Positions 53,419 to 61,628 of a DNA stretch of 64,000 nucleotides are shown here, one piece after another. A model generated the notes under the pieces. The model searched no databases. It was not told the DNA's origin and saw only the letters and a list, made by a program, of their open reading frames with translations. Every line of letters begins with the position of its first letter. The first letter of the stretch is position 1. The stretch spans positions 1 to 64,000 of the forward strand of contig NZ_JAAEDH010000001.1 of assembly GCF_018128965.1 (NCBI RefSeq), in the 5' to 3' direction. Source of the DNA: Plastoroseomonas arctica (GTDB taxonomy: Bacteria > Pseudomonadota > Alphaproteobacteria > Acetobacterales > Acetobacteraceae). The position numbers and the translations under genes were made by a program.

Positions 53419-54536
53419 GTTGCGTACTCCAGTCCCATGAGGTCGTGCAGCACCTCCTGCGCCAGCCCGAAACCGGTGCTGGCCCCGGTGCCGGAGGTCA
53501 CGGACACCAGCCGTACCCCCGGCAGAGGCGTCTCGAAGAACGCATCCGTCTCGCCGGAAGGATAGACGCCGATCCAGCGCTCGATCACGCGCGGTTCGAT
53601 GACGAGCACGCGGCGCAGCTCGTCGAGGATGATGTCGTCCACGAAGCCGGGCTGGAACGGGTCCGGCGTCGCGGAATAATGATGCGAATCGCCCACAACC
53701 AGCGACCCGTCCGCGCCCTGCACGACGATGAGGTGGACGCCATGCTCCAGCGCCTCGGGCTGCTCGGCGGCTAACCGTGCACGTAGCGCCGGAAGGGAGG
53801 ACGCGCCGTGATAGCCGCGGTAGCGATGCAGCCCGAGGTCGCTCATCACCGCCGCCGGCAGCCGCCAGCCGGGGTCCGCCACACGCAGCATGTGCAGCTT
53901 GCACAGCGTGACGCCGCGCGCGGCAAAACTCTGGCCGAACAGCGTGGTGATGTCGGTCCCTGGGCAGACCACGATGTGCTTCGCCGCGATGGCGCCGCCG
54001 GTGGTGCGCACCTCGCCCTCCGCGATGGCGGTCACCGCGGTGCGCCACTGGAACACCACGCCCATTGTCTCGAGATAGGCGGCGAGCTTGGGGATCGCCT
54101 CGCGGCTTTCGACGCGCAGCTCATGCGGGGAATGGAGCGCACCGGCGAGCGCGTCGCGCCGCAGCGGTTCGGGAAGCTCCGCGCCGCGCAGCAGACGGCA
54201 GCCTTCGCCCATCGGGCCGGCGGAAAACTCTTCCAGTACGGCCAGCGCCTCGGGCCGACGCGCCGCGACCAGCGTGCCGCGGTGATGCACATCGATGCGC
54301 GCGAGCGGCGCGATCTCCGCCCAGATGTTCCGCGCGCGGCGCGCCCTTTCCCAGGTCGCGCCCGCGCCCTGGCCGGTGACGGTGACGAAGCCGAAATTGC
54401 GGATCGAGGCGCCGTTCGCCTGCGCGTCGCGCTCGACCACCACCACGCGCTTGCCCGCGCGCGCCGCGAGATAGGCATGGGCGAGGCCGATGATGCCGGC
54501 GCCGATGATGATGATGTCGGGGGATCGATTGGGCAT
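53415..54536 (-). CDS. FAD-dependent amine oxidoreductase of phosphonate catabolism (TIGR03364 type)
   Basis: 373 aa DAO-family flavoprotein. FAD motif IIGAGIIGLAHAYLAARAG near residue 10, RNFGFVTVTGQG near 46 (characteristic of the phosphonate-associated clade), and GASTGFGLAQEVLHDL at the C-terminus. From the literature, enzymes of this clade (PbfC/PbfD) oxidise aminoethylphosphonate or its N-methyl form to phosphonoacetaldehyde, the PhnX substrate. It is coupled to phnX by ATGA overlap. No phnW is seen. Confidence 0.88.
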   Translation of the reverse strand: MPNRSPDIIIIGAGIIGLAHAYLAARAGKRVVVVERDAQANGASIRNFGFVTVTGQGAGATWERARRARNIWAEIAPLARIDVHHRGTLVAARRPEALAVLEEFSAGPMGEGCRLLRGAELPEPLRRDALAGALHSPHELRVESREAIPKLAAYLETMGVVFQWRTAVTAIAEGEVRTTGGAIAAKHIVVCPGTDITTLFGQSFAARGVTLCKLHMLRVADPGWRLPAAVMSDLGLHRYRGYHGASSLPALRARLAAEQPEALEHGVHLIVVQGADGSLVVGDSHHYSATPDPFQPGFVDDIILDELRRVLVIEPRVIERWIGVYPSGETDAFFETPLPGVRLVSVTSGTGASTGFGLAQEVLHDLMGLEYAT

Positions 54537-54628
54537 GGCTGATCCAAGCCGCGCGGGACATGGGACGCAAGCGCCATTCCACGCCGCGCGCCGCCAGGCT
54601 AGCGTCGCGACGTTCGGGCGGTGAAGGG

Positions 54629-55090
54629 ATGGCGATGGCGGCGGGCGTGACATGGCCGTTGCGGCTGGCGGCCATGGTCGCGCTGGCGATCGGCATCGGC
54701 TGCGGCCTTGGCGCGTGGCATATCTGGTCCGACAATGCCCGCATGGTCCGGGTCGGCGTCGAGGTGCAGGGACGCATGACCGGCGCCTATCGCGAGGTGC
54801 AAGGGCGCGGCGGTTCCAGCCTCTACCCCACCGTCAGCTACCGCACGCGCGAGGGCCGGCTGATCATCGGCCAGGTCGAGCATGCCGTCGACAGGGCGGA
54901 CATCGAAAGCAACCGCGTGGTCGCGCTTCTCTATGACCCCGACGACTCGCAGCGGGTCGATCTCGCCGCCACCGTGGCGGCGGGTGCGGGCGTGCTGCCC
55001 TGGCTCCTGGCCGGGCTCGGCCTTGCCGTCGCCGAGCTGAGCGCGATGGCTCTGCTTCGCCGGTGGCGCGCGATGCGGGGCCGACCCTAG
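54629..55090 (+). CDS. DUF3592 membrane protein
   Basis: 153 aa with two membrane helices (about 9-28 and 110-132) flanking an external beta-rich part (VRVGVEVQGRMTGAYREVQG, LYPTVSYRTREG). This topology is DUF3592. Function unknown. Alternative ATG at 54635. Divergent from the flavoenzyme gene across 92 nt; overlaps the convergent small gene at 55087 by 4 nt. Confidence 0.75.
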   Translation: MAMAAGVTWPLRLAAMVALAIGIGCGLGAWHIWSDNARMVRVGVEVQGRMTGAYREVQGRGGSSLYPTVSYRTREGRLIIGQVEHAVDRADIESNRVVALLYDPDDSQRVDLAATVAAGAGVLPWLLAGLGLAVAELSAMALLRRWRAMRGRP

Positions 55091-55377
55091 ATGAATTCGC
55101 CGCGCAAGAACCCCAGCGCCGGCAGCGGCCGCCAGCTGCGCGGCAGGTCTGCCCGCTTGATGGGTGCGACCGAGTAATGCGGCACGGGCTGCTTGGCGCG
55201 GCGGAGGAAATCCGCATAGGCGCGCACCTCGTTCGCCCGCCAGGCACGGTCGGCTAAGGCCGCGTCGCGGGAGCGGAATACCTCGGCCACGCGGTCGGCC
55301 TTGCCCGCCGTCGCGATGACGGCCCAGAGCGTATCTTCGTCCCCGCGCGGGATCGGCAGCAGCTGCATCACCCGCAT
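55087..55377 (-). CDS. Hypothetical small protein
   Basis: 96 aa, not recognised. It is soluble, alpha/beta in character, with MQLLPIPRGDEDTLWAVIATAG and HYSVAPIKRADLPRSWRPLPALGFLRGEFI at the C-terminus. Codon use is typical for the region. An ATG at 55368 is a second possible start. Gene is monocistronic between convergent and divergent neighbours. Confidence 0.5.
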   Translation of the reverse strand: MRVMQLLPIPRGDEDTLWAVIATAGKADRVAEVFRSRDAALADRAWRANEVRAYADFLRRAKQPVPHYSVAPIKRADLPRSWRPLPALGFLRGEFI

Positions 55378-55401
55378 GCAACGCCCGCTTGCCCGGCGGG
55401 G

Positions 55402-55448
55402 TCAAGCCCCGGCGCGGGACGCGTCGATCAAGCTCCGGCGCGGGACGC
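55402..55448 (+). repeat. Two 21-nt imperfect direct repeats before a membrane-protein gene
   Basis: TCAAGCCCCGGCGCGGGACG (55402-) recurs as TCAAGCTCCGGCGCGGGACG (55428-) with one mismatch and a 26-nt period. The second copy overlaps the ribosome-binding region of the gene starting at 55450. Confidence 0.6.
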
Positions 55449-55449
55449 C

Positions 55450-56466
55450 ATGACGAATGCGACGATCCCGGCCATGCTGCGCCGCATGACGCCGCCCCTC
55501 CTGCCAAGCCTGGCCCATCTGCCGCTGGGGCTTTTCGCCGCGCCGATGGGGGTTTGCGGACTGGGACTCGCCTGGCGCACGGCCGCCGAGACGCTGGCTG
55601 CGCCGGCGATCCTGGGCGAAGCCCTGCTCGCGCTCGGGGCCGCGACCTGGCTGTTGCTGCTGGGGCTGCATGGTCTGCGCGGCCTGCGCCACCCGGGCGC
55701 GCTTGCCGCCGACCTCGCCCACCCCGTCCGCGGCGCCTTCATCGGCGCCGTCACCATCGGCGCCATGCTGGCGGCCGGGGCGCTCGGGCCCTATGCGCCC
55801 GGGGCGGCGCATGCGCTGTGGTTCGTGGGTGCCTTCGGGCACCTCGCGGTCGCGGCGGTGACGCTGCGCGCGCTGCTGACCGCGCCGCGTGCGGTCGAGA
55901 GCCTGACGCCTGTCCTGCTGATCCCGCTGGTCGGCAACATCGTGGCCCCCGCGATCGGGGTGCGGCTCGGAGAACCCGCCCTGGGATGGGGTTTCTTCGG
56001 CATCGGCGCCTTCCTGTGGCTGGCGCTGCACCCCATCCTGCTCGGCCGGCTGGTCGCCGGGCCGGCCCTGCCGGCGCCACTGCGCCCGACGCTGGCCATC
56101 CTGCTCGCACCGCCCGCGGTGGGTGCGATCGCGCTGGTGCAGCTGAGTGGGACGCATGGCGTGGCGGCGTTGGGGTTGTGGGGCGCGGCACTGGTCGTGG
56201 CGCTCGCGCTGCTGCTGAACCTGCGCGACTTCCTGCGCCTGCCATTCAGCCTGAGCGCGTGGGGCTACACCTTTCCCGCCGCTGCCTTCGCCATCGCGAC
56301 AATGGAGATGCTTTGGGCGCATGCGCCGGCCTGGGCCATGGCGGCCGCCTGGCCGGTGCTGGCCGCGGCGAGCGCCATCGTGGCGCTGGTCGCGACGGGG
56401 ACACTTCGGCGCGCGATCAGCGGCGCGCTGCTGCGGCCCGAGCAGGAGCCTGTCCCTAAATGCTGA
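55450..56466 (+). CDS. TehA/SLAC1-family membrane protein
   Basis: 338 aa with ten predicted helices. It follows the SLAC1/TehA pattern: HLPLGLFAAPMGVCGLGLAWRTA at the N-terminus, LTPVLLIPLVGNIVAPAIGVRLG near residue 152 and the conserved WGYTFPAAAFAIATMEML near 271. Members conduct anions or export tellurite or dicarboxylates; the substrate here is unknown. Stand-alone. Confidence 0.85.
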   Translation: MTNATIPAMLRRMTPPLLPSLAHLPLGLFAAPMGVCGLGLAWRTAAETLAAPAILGEALLALGAATWLLLLGLHGLRGLRHPGALAADLAHPVRGAFIGAVTIGAMLAAGALGPYAPGAAHALWFVGAFGHLAVAAVTLRALLTAPRAVESLTPVLLIPLVGNIVAPAIGVRLGEPALGWGFFGIGAFLWLALHPILLGRLVAGPALPAPLRPTLAILLAPPAVGAIALVQLSGTHGVAALGLWGAALVVALALLLNLRDFLRLPFSLSAWGYTFPAAAFAIATMEMLWAHAPAWAMAAAWPVLAAASAIVALVATGTLRRAISGALLRPEQEPVPKC

Positions 56467-56493
56467 CGACGCGAGCCAACCGTGCTTTTCCGC

Positions 56494-56520
56494 GTCGGCT
56501 GCGTCGCCCTCCTAGCCGAC
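56494..56520. terminator. Hairpin between convergent genes
   Basis: A perfect 7-bp stem, GTCGGCT (56494-56500) and AGCCGAC (56514-56520), with a 13-nt loop, is followed by an ACGAAAAATCC stretch. It lies in the 109-nt gap between the convergent TehA-like and NIPSNAP genes. Termination function is inferred. Confidence 0.35.
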
Positions 56521-56575
56521 ACGAAAAATCCCTCGCCGGCTTATCGCCGCCCGCCCTTCGGAGCAGGCTCGGTCC

Positions 56576-56899
56576 TCAATCCTGCCATTTCACCTGCAGG
56601 AAGGGTGCGGGCATCAGCAGCTTGTTCTCCTGCGTGACGATGAACGGCCGCACCTTGCCCAGATAGGCCTTCCAGGCTTCGCTCGCGCCGAGCTTGGCGC
56701 GGCGCTCGGCACGTTCTTCCAGGCTCTCATAGGCCCACATGTGGATGACCTGGTTGAGCGGGCCGAATTCTGTCGTGTAGTAGCCGACCAGCCGCCCCAG
56801 GATCGGCTTCTGGATCGCCAGGCCCTCTTCCCCATAGGCTTTGACGTAGGCGGGCGACGTGCCCGGCGCCAGCGTGTAGATGCGTTCCTCGACGATCAT
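56576..56899 (-). CDS. NIPSNAP-family protein
   Basis: 107 aa single ferredoxin-like NIPSNAP domain: VEERIYTLAPGTSPAYVKAYG at the start, TEFGPLNQVIHMWAYESLEERAERRA in the middle. Function of bacterial NIPSNAPs is unclear; often linked to small-molecule catabolism. Monocistronic, divergent from the flavoprotein gene across 86 nt. Confidence 0.88.
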   Translation of the reverse strand: MIVEERIYTLAPGTSPAYVKAYGEEGLAIQKPILGRLVGYYTTEFGPLNQVIHMWAYESLEERAERRAKLGASEAWKAYLGKVRPFIVTQENKLLMPAPFLQVKWQD

Positions 56900-56985
56900 C
56901 GCGTTCTCTCCCTCGGATGCGTGATGAGGGACTAGAGCGCAGCCCGGCCCTTCGCGCCAGCCGGGGCGCGTGGCACAAGCGGGCC

Positions 56986-58161
56986 GTGCAGGAATACGAC
57001 GCGATCATTCTGGGTGCCGGTGCCGCCGGCCTGATGGCGGCGATGACGGCGGGGGCGCGCGGCAAGCGCGTGCTGCTGCTCGACCACGCGGAGGAGGCGG
57101 GCAAGAAGATCCTGATCTCCGGCGGCGGCCGGTGCAATTTTACGAATTTGAACATCGCGCCGGACCGGTTCATCTCAAACAACCCGGCCTTCTGCCGTGC
57201 GGCCCTCGCAGGGTACACGGCGGCGGATTTCGTCGCACTCGTTCAGAAGCACGGCATTGCCTTTCATGAGAAGACACTCGGGCAGCTGTTCTGCGACGGT
57301 TCGGCGCGCGCGATTCTGGCCATGCTGCTGGAGGAGTGCGCGGCGGTGCACATCGACCTGCGCCTGGGCCAGCGCGTGACGGGCGTCACGCATGATGGGC
57401 GCTTCCGCGTGGCGACCGCGCACGCGACCCACACCGCGCCGGCGCTGGTGCTGGCGACCGGCGGGCTGTCGATCCCGAAGATGGGCGCGACGGACTTCGC
57501 GCATCGCATCGCGCTTCAGTTCGGGCTGCCGGTGATCCCGCCGCGCGCCGGGCTGGTGCCGCTGACCTTCGCCGATGATGCGCTGACGCTGATGCAGCCG
57601 CTCGCGGGGGTGGCGCTCGACTGCGTCGCCCGCGCCGGCAAGGCAGCCTTCGCCGAGGCGATGCTGTTCACCCATCGCGGCCTCTCCGGCCCCGCCATCC
57701 TGCAGGCGAGCTCCTACTGGAACCCCGGCGAGGCGATCACGCTCAACCTGCTGCCCGGGCGCGACGCGAATGCCAGCCTCGTCGCGCTGCGCGAGGCCCG
57801 CCCCAAGGCCGCGGCGCACAACGCGCTGGCGGATCTGCTGCCCGCGCGCCTGGCGACTGCGCTGGCGGCTGCCTACCTGCCACCGCGCACAATGGCTGAG
57901 CAGCCGGGTGCCGCGCTGCGCAAGCTGGCACAGATGCTGGGCGGCTGGCAGCTCACGCCGATGGGCACGGAAGGCTACGCCAAGGCGGAAGTGACGCTGG
58001 GCGGCATCGATACCGCGGCGCTTTCGCAGCGCGACATGCAGGCGAAATCGGTTCCCGGCCTCTTCGTCATCGGCGAGGCGGTGGACGTGACCGGCTGGCT
58101 GGGCGGGTATAATTTCCAATGGGCGTGGTCGAGCGGATACGCGGCCGGCGCGGCCATCTGA
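56986..58161 (+). CDS. BaiN/HI0933-family flavoprotein
   Basis: 391 aa. GTG start gives an N-terminus EYDAIILGAGAAGLMAAMTAG with the FAD loop; the family motif KKILISGGGRCNFTN is near residue 37 and the C-terminal VIGEAVDVTGWLGGYNFQWAWSSG near 362 is diagnostic. The family includes BaiN and uncharacterised NAD(P)-linked flavoproteins; reaction unknown. It is followed 11 nt later by an acyl-CoA dehydrogenase. Confidence 0.9.
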   Translation: MQEYDAIILGAGAAGLMAAMTAGARGKRVLLLDHAEEAGKKILISGGGRCNFTNLNIAPDRFISNNPAFCRAALAGYTAADFVALVQKHGIAFHEKTLGQLFCDGSARAILAMLLEECAAVHIDLRLGQRVTGVTHDGRFRVATAHATHTAPALVLATGGLSIPKMGATDFAHRIALQFGLPVIPPRAGLVPLTFADDALTLMQPLAGVALDCVARAGKAAFAEAMLFTHRGLSGPAILQASSYWNPGEAITLNLLPGRDANASLVALREARPKAAAHNALADLLPARLATALAAAYLPPRTMAEQPGAALRKLAQMLGGWQLTPMGTEGYAKAEVTLGGIDTAALSQRDMQAKSVPGLFVIGEAVDVTGWLGGYNFQWAWSSGYAAGAAI

Positions 58162-58172
58162 GGGAGGCCATC

Positions 58173-59339
58173 GTGGATTTCGCCCCCACCCCCGAACAGG
58201 ATGCCGTGCGCGACGCCATCGCCCGCATCTGCACCCGCTTCGACGATGCCTATTGGCACGCGCGGGACCATGACGGTCGCTTCCCGAACGAGCTGCACCA
58301 GGCGCTGGCCACCGATGGCTGGCTCGGCATCTGCATGCCCGAGCGCTTCGGCGGCGCAGGCCTCGGCATCACCGAGGCCGCGATCATGATGCAGGCCATT
58401 TCCGAGAGCGGGGCGGGCATGTCGGGCGCGTCCGCGATCCACATGAACATCTTCGGCCTGCAGCCTGTCGTCGTTTTCGGCACCGAGGCGCAGCAGGCGC
58501 GCATGCTGCCGCCGCTGATCGCGGGCCGCGAACGCGCCTGCTTCGCGGTAACGGAACCCAACACGGGCCTGGACACGACGCAGTTGCGCACGCGGGCCGA
58601 GCTGCGTGGCGACCGCTACGTCATCAATGGCCAGAAGGTGTGGATCTCGACCGCGCAGGTCGCCGAGAAGGTGCTGATCCTCGCGCGCACCACGCCGATC
58701 GACCAGGTCAACAAGCGCACCGACGGGCTGAGCCTTTTCTACACCACTCTCGACCGCAGCCGCGTCGAGGTGCGCGAGATCGAGAAGATGGGCCGCAAGG
58801 CGGTCGATTCGAACCAGCTCTTCTTCGACAATCTCGAGGTGCCGGTCGAGGACCGCATCGGCGAGGAAGGGCAGGGGTTTGGCTACATCCTGCACGGCCT
58901 CAACCCCGAGCGCATCCTGATCGCCGCCGAAGCCGTGGGGCTGGGCCACGCGGCACTGCGCAAGGCCACCCAATACGCGAAGGAGCGCCGCGTCTTCGGG
59001 CGCGCCATCGGACAGAACCAGGCCATCCAGCACCCGCTGGCCGAGAACTGGATGCAGCTCGAGGCCGCGCGGCTGATGATCCTCAACGCCGCCTGGCGCT
59101 ACGACCAGGGCCTGTCCTGCGGCGCTGAAGCGAACAGCGCGAAATACCTCGCGGGCGAGGCCGGCTTCAACGCCTGCCAGCAGGCGGTGATGACGCATGG
59201 CGGCTTCGGCTATGCGAAGGAATACCATGTCGAGCGCTACCTGCGCGAAAGCATGATCCCGCGCATCGCCCCGGTCAGCCCGCAGCTGATCCTGTGCTTC
59301 ATCGCGGAGAAGGTGCTGGGCCTGCCGCGCAGCTACTGA
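58173..59339 (+). CDS. Acyl-CoA dehydrogenase
   Basis: 388 aa. GTG 58173 has the strong site GAGGGAGG. Family motifs are CFAVTEPNTGLDTTQLRTRA near residue 126, GQKVWISTAQVA near 155 (FAD contact), NPERILIAAEAVGLGHAAL near 244, and MTHGGFGYAKEYHVERYLRES near 346. It introduces a 2,3-double bond into an acyl-CoA using FAD and ETF. Chain-length preference is unknown. It overlaps the convergent DehI-family gene by 7 nt. Confidence 0.92.
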   Translation: MDFAPTPEQDAVRDAIARICTRFDDAYWHARDHDGRFPNELHQALATDGWLGICMPERFGGAGLGITEAAIMMQAISESGAGMSGASAIHMNIFGLQPVVVFGTEAQQARMLPPLIAGRERACFAVTEPNTGLDTTQLRTRAELRGDRYVINGQKVWISTAQVAEKVLILARTTPIDQVNKRTDGLSLFYTTLDRSRVEVREIEKMGRKAVDSNQLFFDNLEVPVEDRIGEEGQGFGYILHGLNPERILIAAEAVGLGHAALRKATQYAKERRVFGRAIGQNQAIQHPLAENWMQLEAARLMILNAAWRYDQGLSCGAEANSAKYLAGEAGFNACQQAVMTHGGFGYAKEYHVERYLRESMIPRIAPVSPQLILCFIAEKVLGLPRSY

Positions 59340-60139
59340 TCCAGCGCGCGGGCCAGCCCCGCGCCGATCCCACCCATTTCCGCGATCAGGCCGCCGGCGA
59401 AGGCATCGAGCGCGGGCAGCATCGCCGCCGCATGCGCAGCCGGAAAGGGACCAGGCGGCGCCATGCCCGCCCGCAGCTTCGGCGCGGCCACCACTGCGCG
59501 CGCGATCAGCGTATCGCGAAGCGTCGTGACCGCGCCGGCCGCGACCATCGGCGCGAGGGCCATGCGTAGCGGCGCCAGCAGGCCAGGGATCAGCGCGAGG
59601 TGGAGATACAGGCTCGGAACCGCATCGCCGATGCCGCCATGGAAGGCAGCCAGCGCGCGCACCTCGGCCGCGATTTCGGCGGGCAGCTCGGCAAGCTTGG
59701 GCTGCGCGGGCAGCGCCGGCAGCATCGGCGGCGGCAGCGCGTCGAGCGTGAGCGGCGCGCCCCCGATCGGTTCCCCCGCGATGGCCTGGCGCAGCGCCGT
59801 CAGCACCTGCAGGTTGGTGAGATTGCCGCGATTGTAGGTGTCCACCATCACGCGCAGCATCGCCTGGTCCACGCCATTCAGCCGCCGCGCGACCACCACG
59901 AAATCCGCGAAGCCGCCGGGTTCGCCCAGGCCCAGCATCGCCTCGCGCTCGCTGCGCACCGTCGCACTGCGGATCACGCCCTCGGCCGTCTCCACCATCC
60001 AGGCGAGCACGCCCGGCAGCGTCGCCGCGTGCCGCCAGATCAGGTTGACGACGGGAATGCCCATCGCGTCGCGCAGCCGCGCATAGAGCAGCGCGATTTC
60101 GCGCGGTGCCTCGCCCTCATGGATCTCCGCGAACGCCAT
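59333..60139 (-). CDS. DehI-family (group I haloacid dehalogenase-like) protein
   Basis: 268 aa all-helical pseudo-repeat protein. The segment IPVVNLIWRHAATLPGVLAW (28-47) and the later NRGNLTNLQVLTALRQAIAGEPIGG (103-127) match DehI topology. Asp172 in AAFHGGIGDAVPSLY occupies the place of the DehI catalytic Asp (within HHGPASDFQ). DehI hydrolyses D- and L-2-haloacids via a water activated by Asp. Homologues outside the proven clade may have other roles. Confidence 0.7.
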   Translation of the reverse strand: MAFAEIHEGEAPREIALLYARLRDAMGIPVVNLIWRHAATLPGVLAWMVETAEGVIRSATVRSEREAMLGLGEPGGFADFVVVARRLNGVDQAMLRVMVDTYNRGNLTNLQVLTALRQAIAGEPIGGAPLTLDALPPPMLPALPAQPKLAELPAEIAAEVRALAAFHGGIGDAVPSLYLHLALIPGLLAPLRMALAPMVAAGAVTTLRDTLIARAVVAAPKLRAGMAPPGPFPAAHAAAMLPALDAFAGGLIAEMGGIGAGLARALDQ

Positions 60140-60215
60140 GCCCGACTTCCCCCGTGATTGGACGCCTCCCGCGCACCCCGATAGGCTCGGCGCAAGCTCA
60201 GCAGGAGGGACCCCC

Positions 60216-60527
60216 ATGATCCATGTACTCGCCATCATCACCGCGCTGCCCGGCAAGCGCGAGGAGATCCTCGAGCATTTCCGCGCCAACATGCCCGCGG
60301 TGCACGCCGAGGATGGCTGCATCGAATATGGGCCGGCGACCGACACGCCCGATATGGGGAAAATGCAGACGCAGCTCGGCCCGGACACCTTCGTGGTGAT
60401 CGAGAAATGGGCGAGCCCCGAGGCGCTTAAAGCCCATGCGGCCGCACCCCACATGGCCGAATACGCCGCCAAGACGCGACCGATGATCGCGAGCCGCGTG
60501 ATCCACATCCTCTCCCCCGCCGCCTGA
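60216..60527 (+). CDS. ABM-domain quinol monooxygenase-like protein
   Basis: 103 aa ferredoxin-like dimeric barrel: IHVLAIITALPGKREEILEHF, AEDGCIEYGPATD, FVVIEKWASPEALKAHAAAPHM. Such small proteins oxidise quinols or act on aromatic intermediates without a cofactor. ATG 60216 follows GCAGGAGGGA. Begins a + operon with the next two genes; 76 nt separates it from the divergent DehI-family gene. Confidence 0.88.
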   Translation: MIHVLAIITALPGKREEILEHFRANMPAVHAEDGCIEYGPATDTPDMGKMQTQLGPDTFVVIEKWASPEALKAHAAAPHMAEYAAKTRPMIASRVIHILSPAA

Positions 60528-60528
60528 G

Positions 60529-61197
60529 ATGGCGCTGCATCTTCTCTCCACGCTCGGCCTGCAGGGCGTGATCGAACCGCAGCTCGGCGCGTTGTCCACG
60601 CGGCTCGGCACGCCGGTCACGGCCGAGTTCGCGCCCACCCAGGTGATGCTCGCGCGCATCGCCGAAGGGGCCCGCGGCGACGTCGCCGCCATCACCGAGG
60701 CCGGCATCGCCCGGCTTGCTGAACAGGGCATCGTCGAGGGCCGCCAGGTGAACCTCGCGCGCTCCTCGGTGGGTGCCGCGGTGCGCGCCGGCGCGACGCC
60801 GCCCGACCTGTCCACCGAAGCCAGCACGATCGCCGCGCTGCAAGCGGCGCCGTCGATCGTCTATTCGCGCCAGGGTGCCAGCGGGCTGTTCTTCGCCAAG
60901 CTGATTGCGCGCCTGGGCATCGCCGATGCGGTCAACGCGAAGGCCACCATCATCCCCGAGGGGTTCACCGGCGCCCTGGTCGCGCGGGGCGAAGCCGCGC
61001 TCGCCATCCAGCAGATGAGCGAGCTGCTCGCAGTGCCCGGCCTCGCCCCACCCGTGCCGCTGCCCGATGCGCTGCAGGAGAAGCTGGTCTTCACCGCCGC
61101 CGGCTTCGTCGGCGGCGATGCGGCGGCGTTGCTCGACGCGCTGGTCGCGCTGTGCACGCCTGACGCTTTGGTGGCACAGGGCCTCGCCCCGGCATGA
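60529..61197 (+). CDS. Leaderless periplasmic-binding-protein-like fold (ModA-like)
   Basis: 222 aa. Resembles molybdate-type type 2 binding proteins (STLGLQGVIEPQLGALSTRLG, PSIVYSRQGASGLFFAKLIARLGIADAV, GEAALAIQQMSELLAVPG), but it begins directly with the first strand and has no signal peptide, so it may act in the cytosol. Ligand unknown. Follows the ABM gene by 1 nt and overlaps the DUF4345 gene by 4 nt. Confidence 0.78.
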   Translation: MALHLLSTLGLQGVIEPQLGALSTRLGTPVTAEFAPTQVMLARIAEGARGDVAAITEAGIARLAEQGIVEGRQVNLARSSVGAAVRAGATPPDLSTEASTIAALQAAPSIVYSRQGASGLFFAKLIARLGIADAVNAKATIIPEGFTGALVARGEAALAIQQMSELLAVPGLAPPVPLPDALQEKLVFTAAGFVGGDAAALLDALVALCTPDALVAQGLAPA

Positions 61198-61628
61198 CGC
61201 AGCGCGGCGCCCTTCGTTTGGCCGTCGCGCTCGCCTGCATCGTGCCGCTGGGCGCGGGCGGGGCCGGGGTCCTGCTCGGCAGCGATTTCCTGCGCCTGCC
61301 GTCCGGCTACGTCTCCGCCGACAGCCATGTGCGCTACCTCTCCGGCCTGCTGCTCGGCATCGGGCTGGGGTTCGCGGCACTCATTCCGCGCATCGAGGTG
61401 CAGGGCGAGCCCTTCCGGCTCCTCACCTTCATCGTCTTTCTCGGCGGCCTCGCGCGGCTGGGCGGGATCTTCGCCATCGGCGCGCCGGACGCGCCGATGC
61501 TGTTCGGCCTGGCGATGGAACTGGTCGTGACGCCCGCGCTGTGCTGGTGGCAATCGCGCGTCCAGGCGGCCGCTCAGATCATCCCCAGCGACAGCGGCGC
61601 GATCTCGTCCCCGCTCCGCCCGCGATAG
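61194..61628 (+). CDS. DUF4345 membrane protein
   Basis: 144 aa with four helices (about 8-28, 48-66, 76-94, 100-118). SGYVSADSHVRYLSGLLLGIGLGF matches DUF4345. Function unknown. Its last 55 nt overlap the end of the convergent amidohydrolase gene, an unusually long tail-to-tail overlap; the C-terminal residues after about 125 may be a late stop extension. Confidence 0.8.
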   Translation: MTQRGALRLAVALACIVPLGAGGAGVLLGSDFLRLPSGYVSADSHVRYLSGLLLGIGLGFAALIPRIEVQGEPFRLLTFIVFLGGLARLGGIFAIGAPDAPMLFGLAMELVVTPALCWWQSRVQAAAQIIPSDSGAISSPLRPR

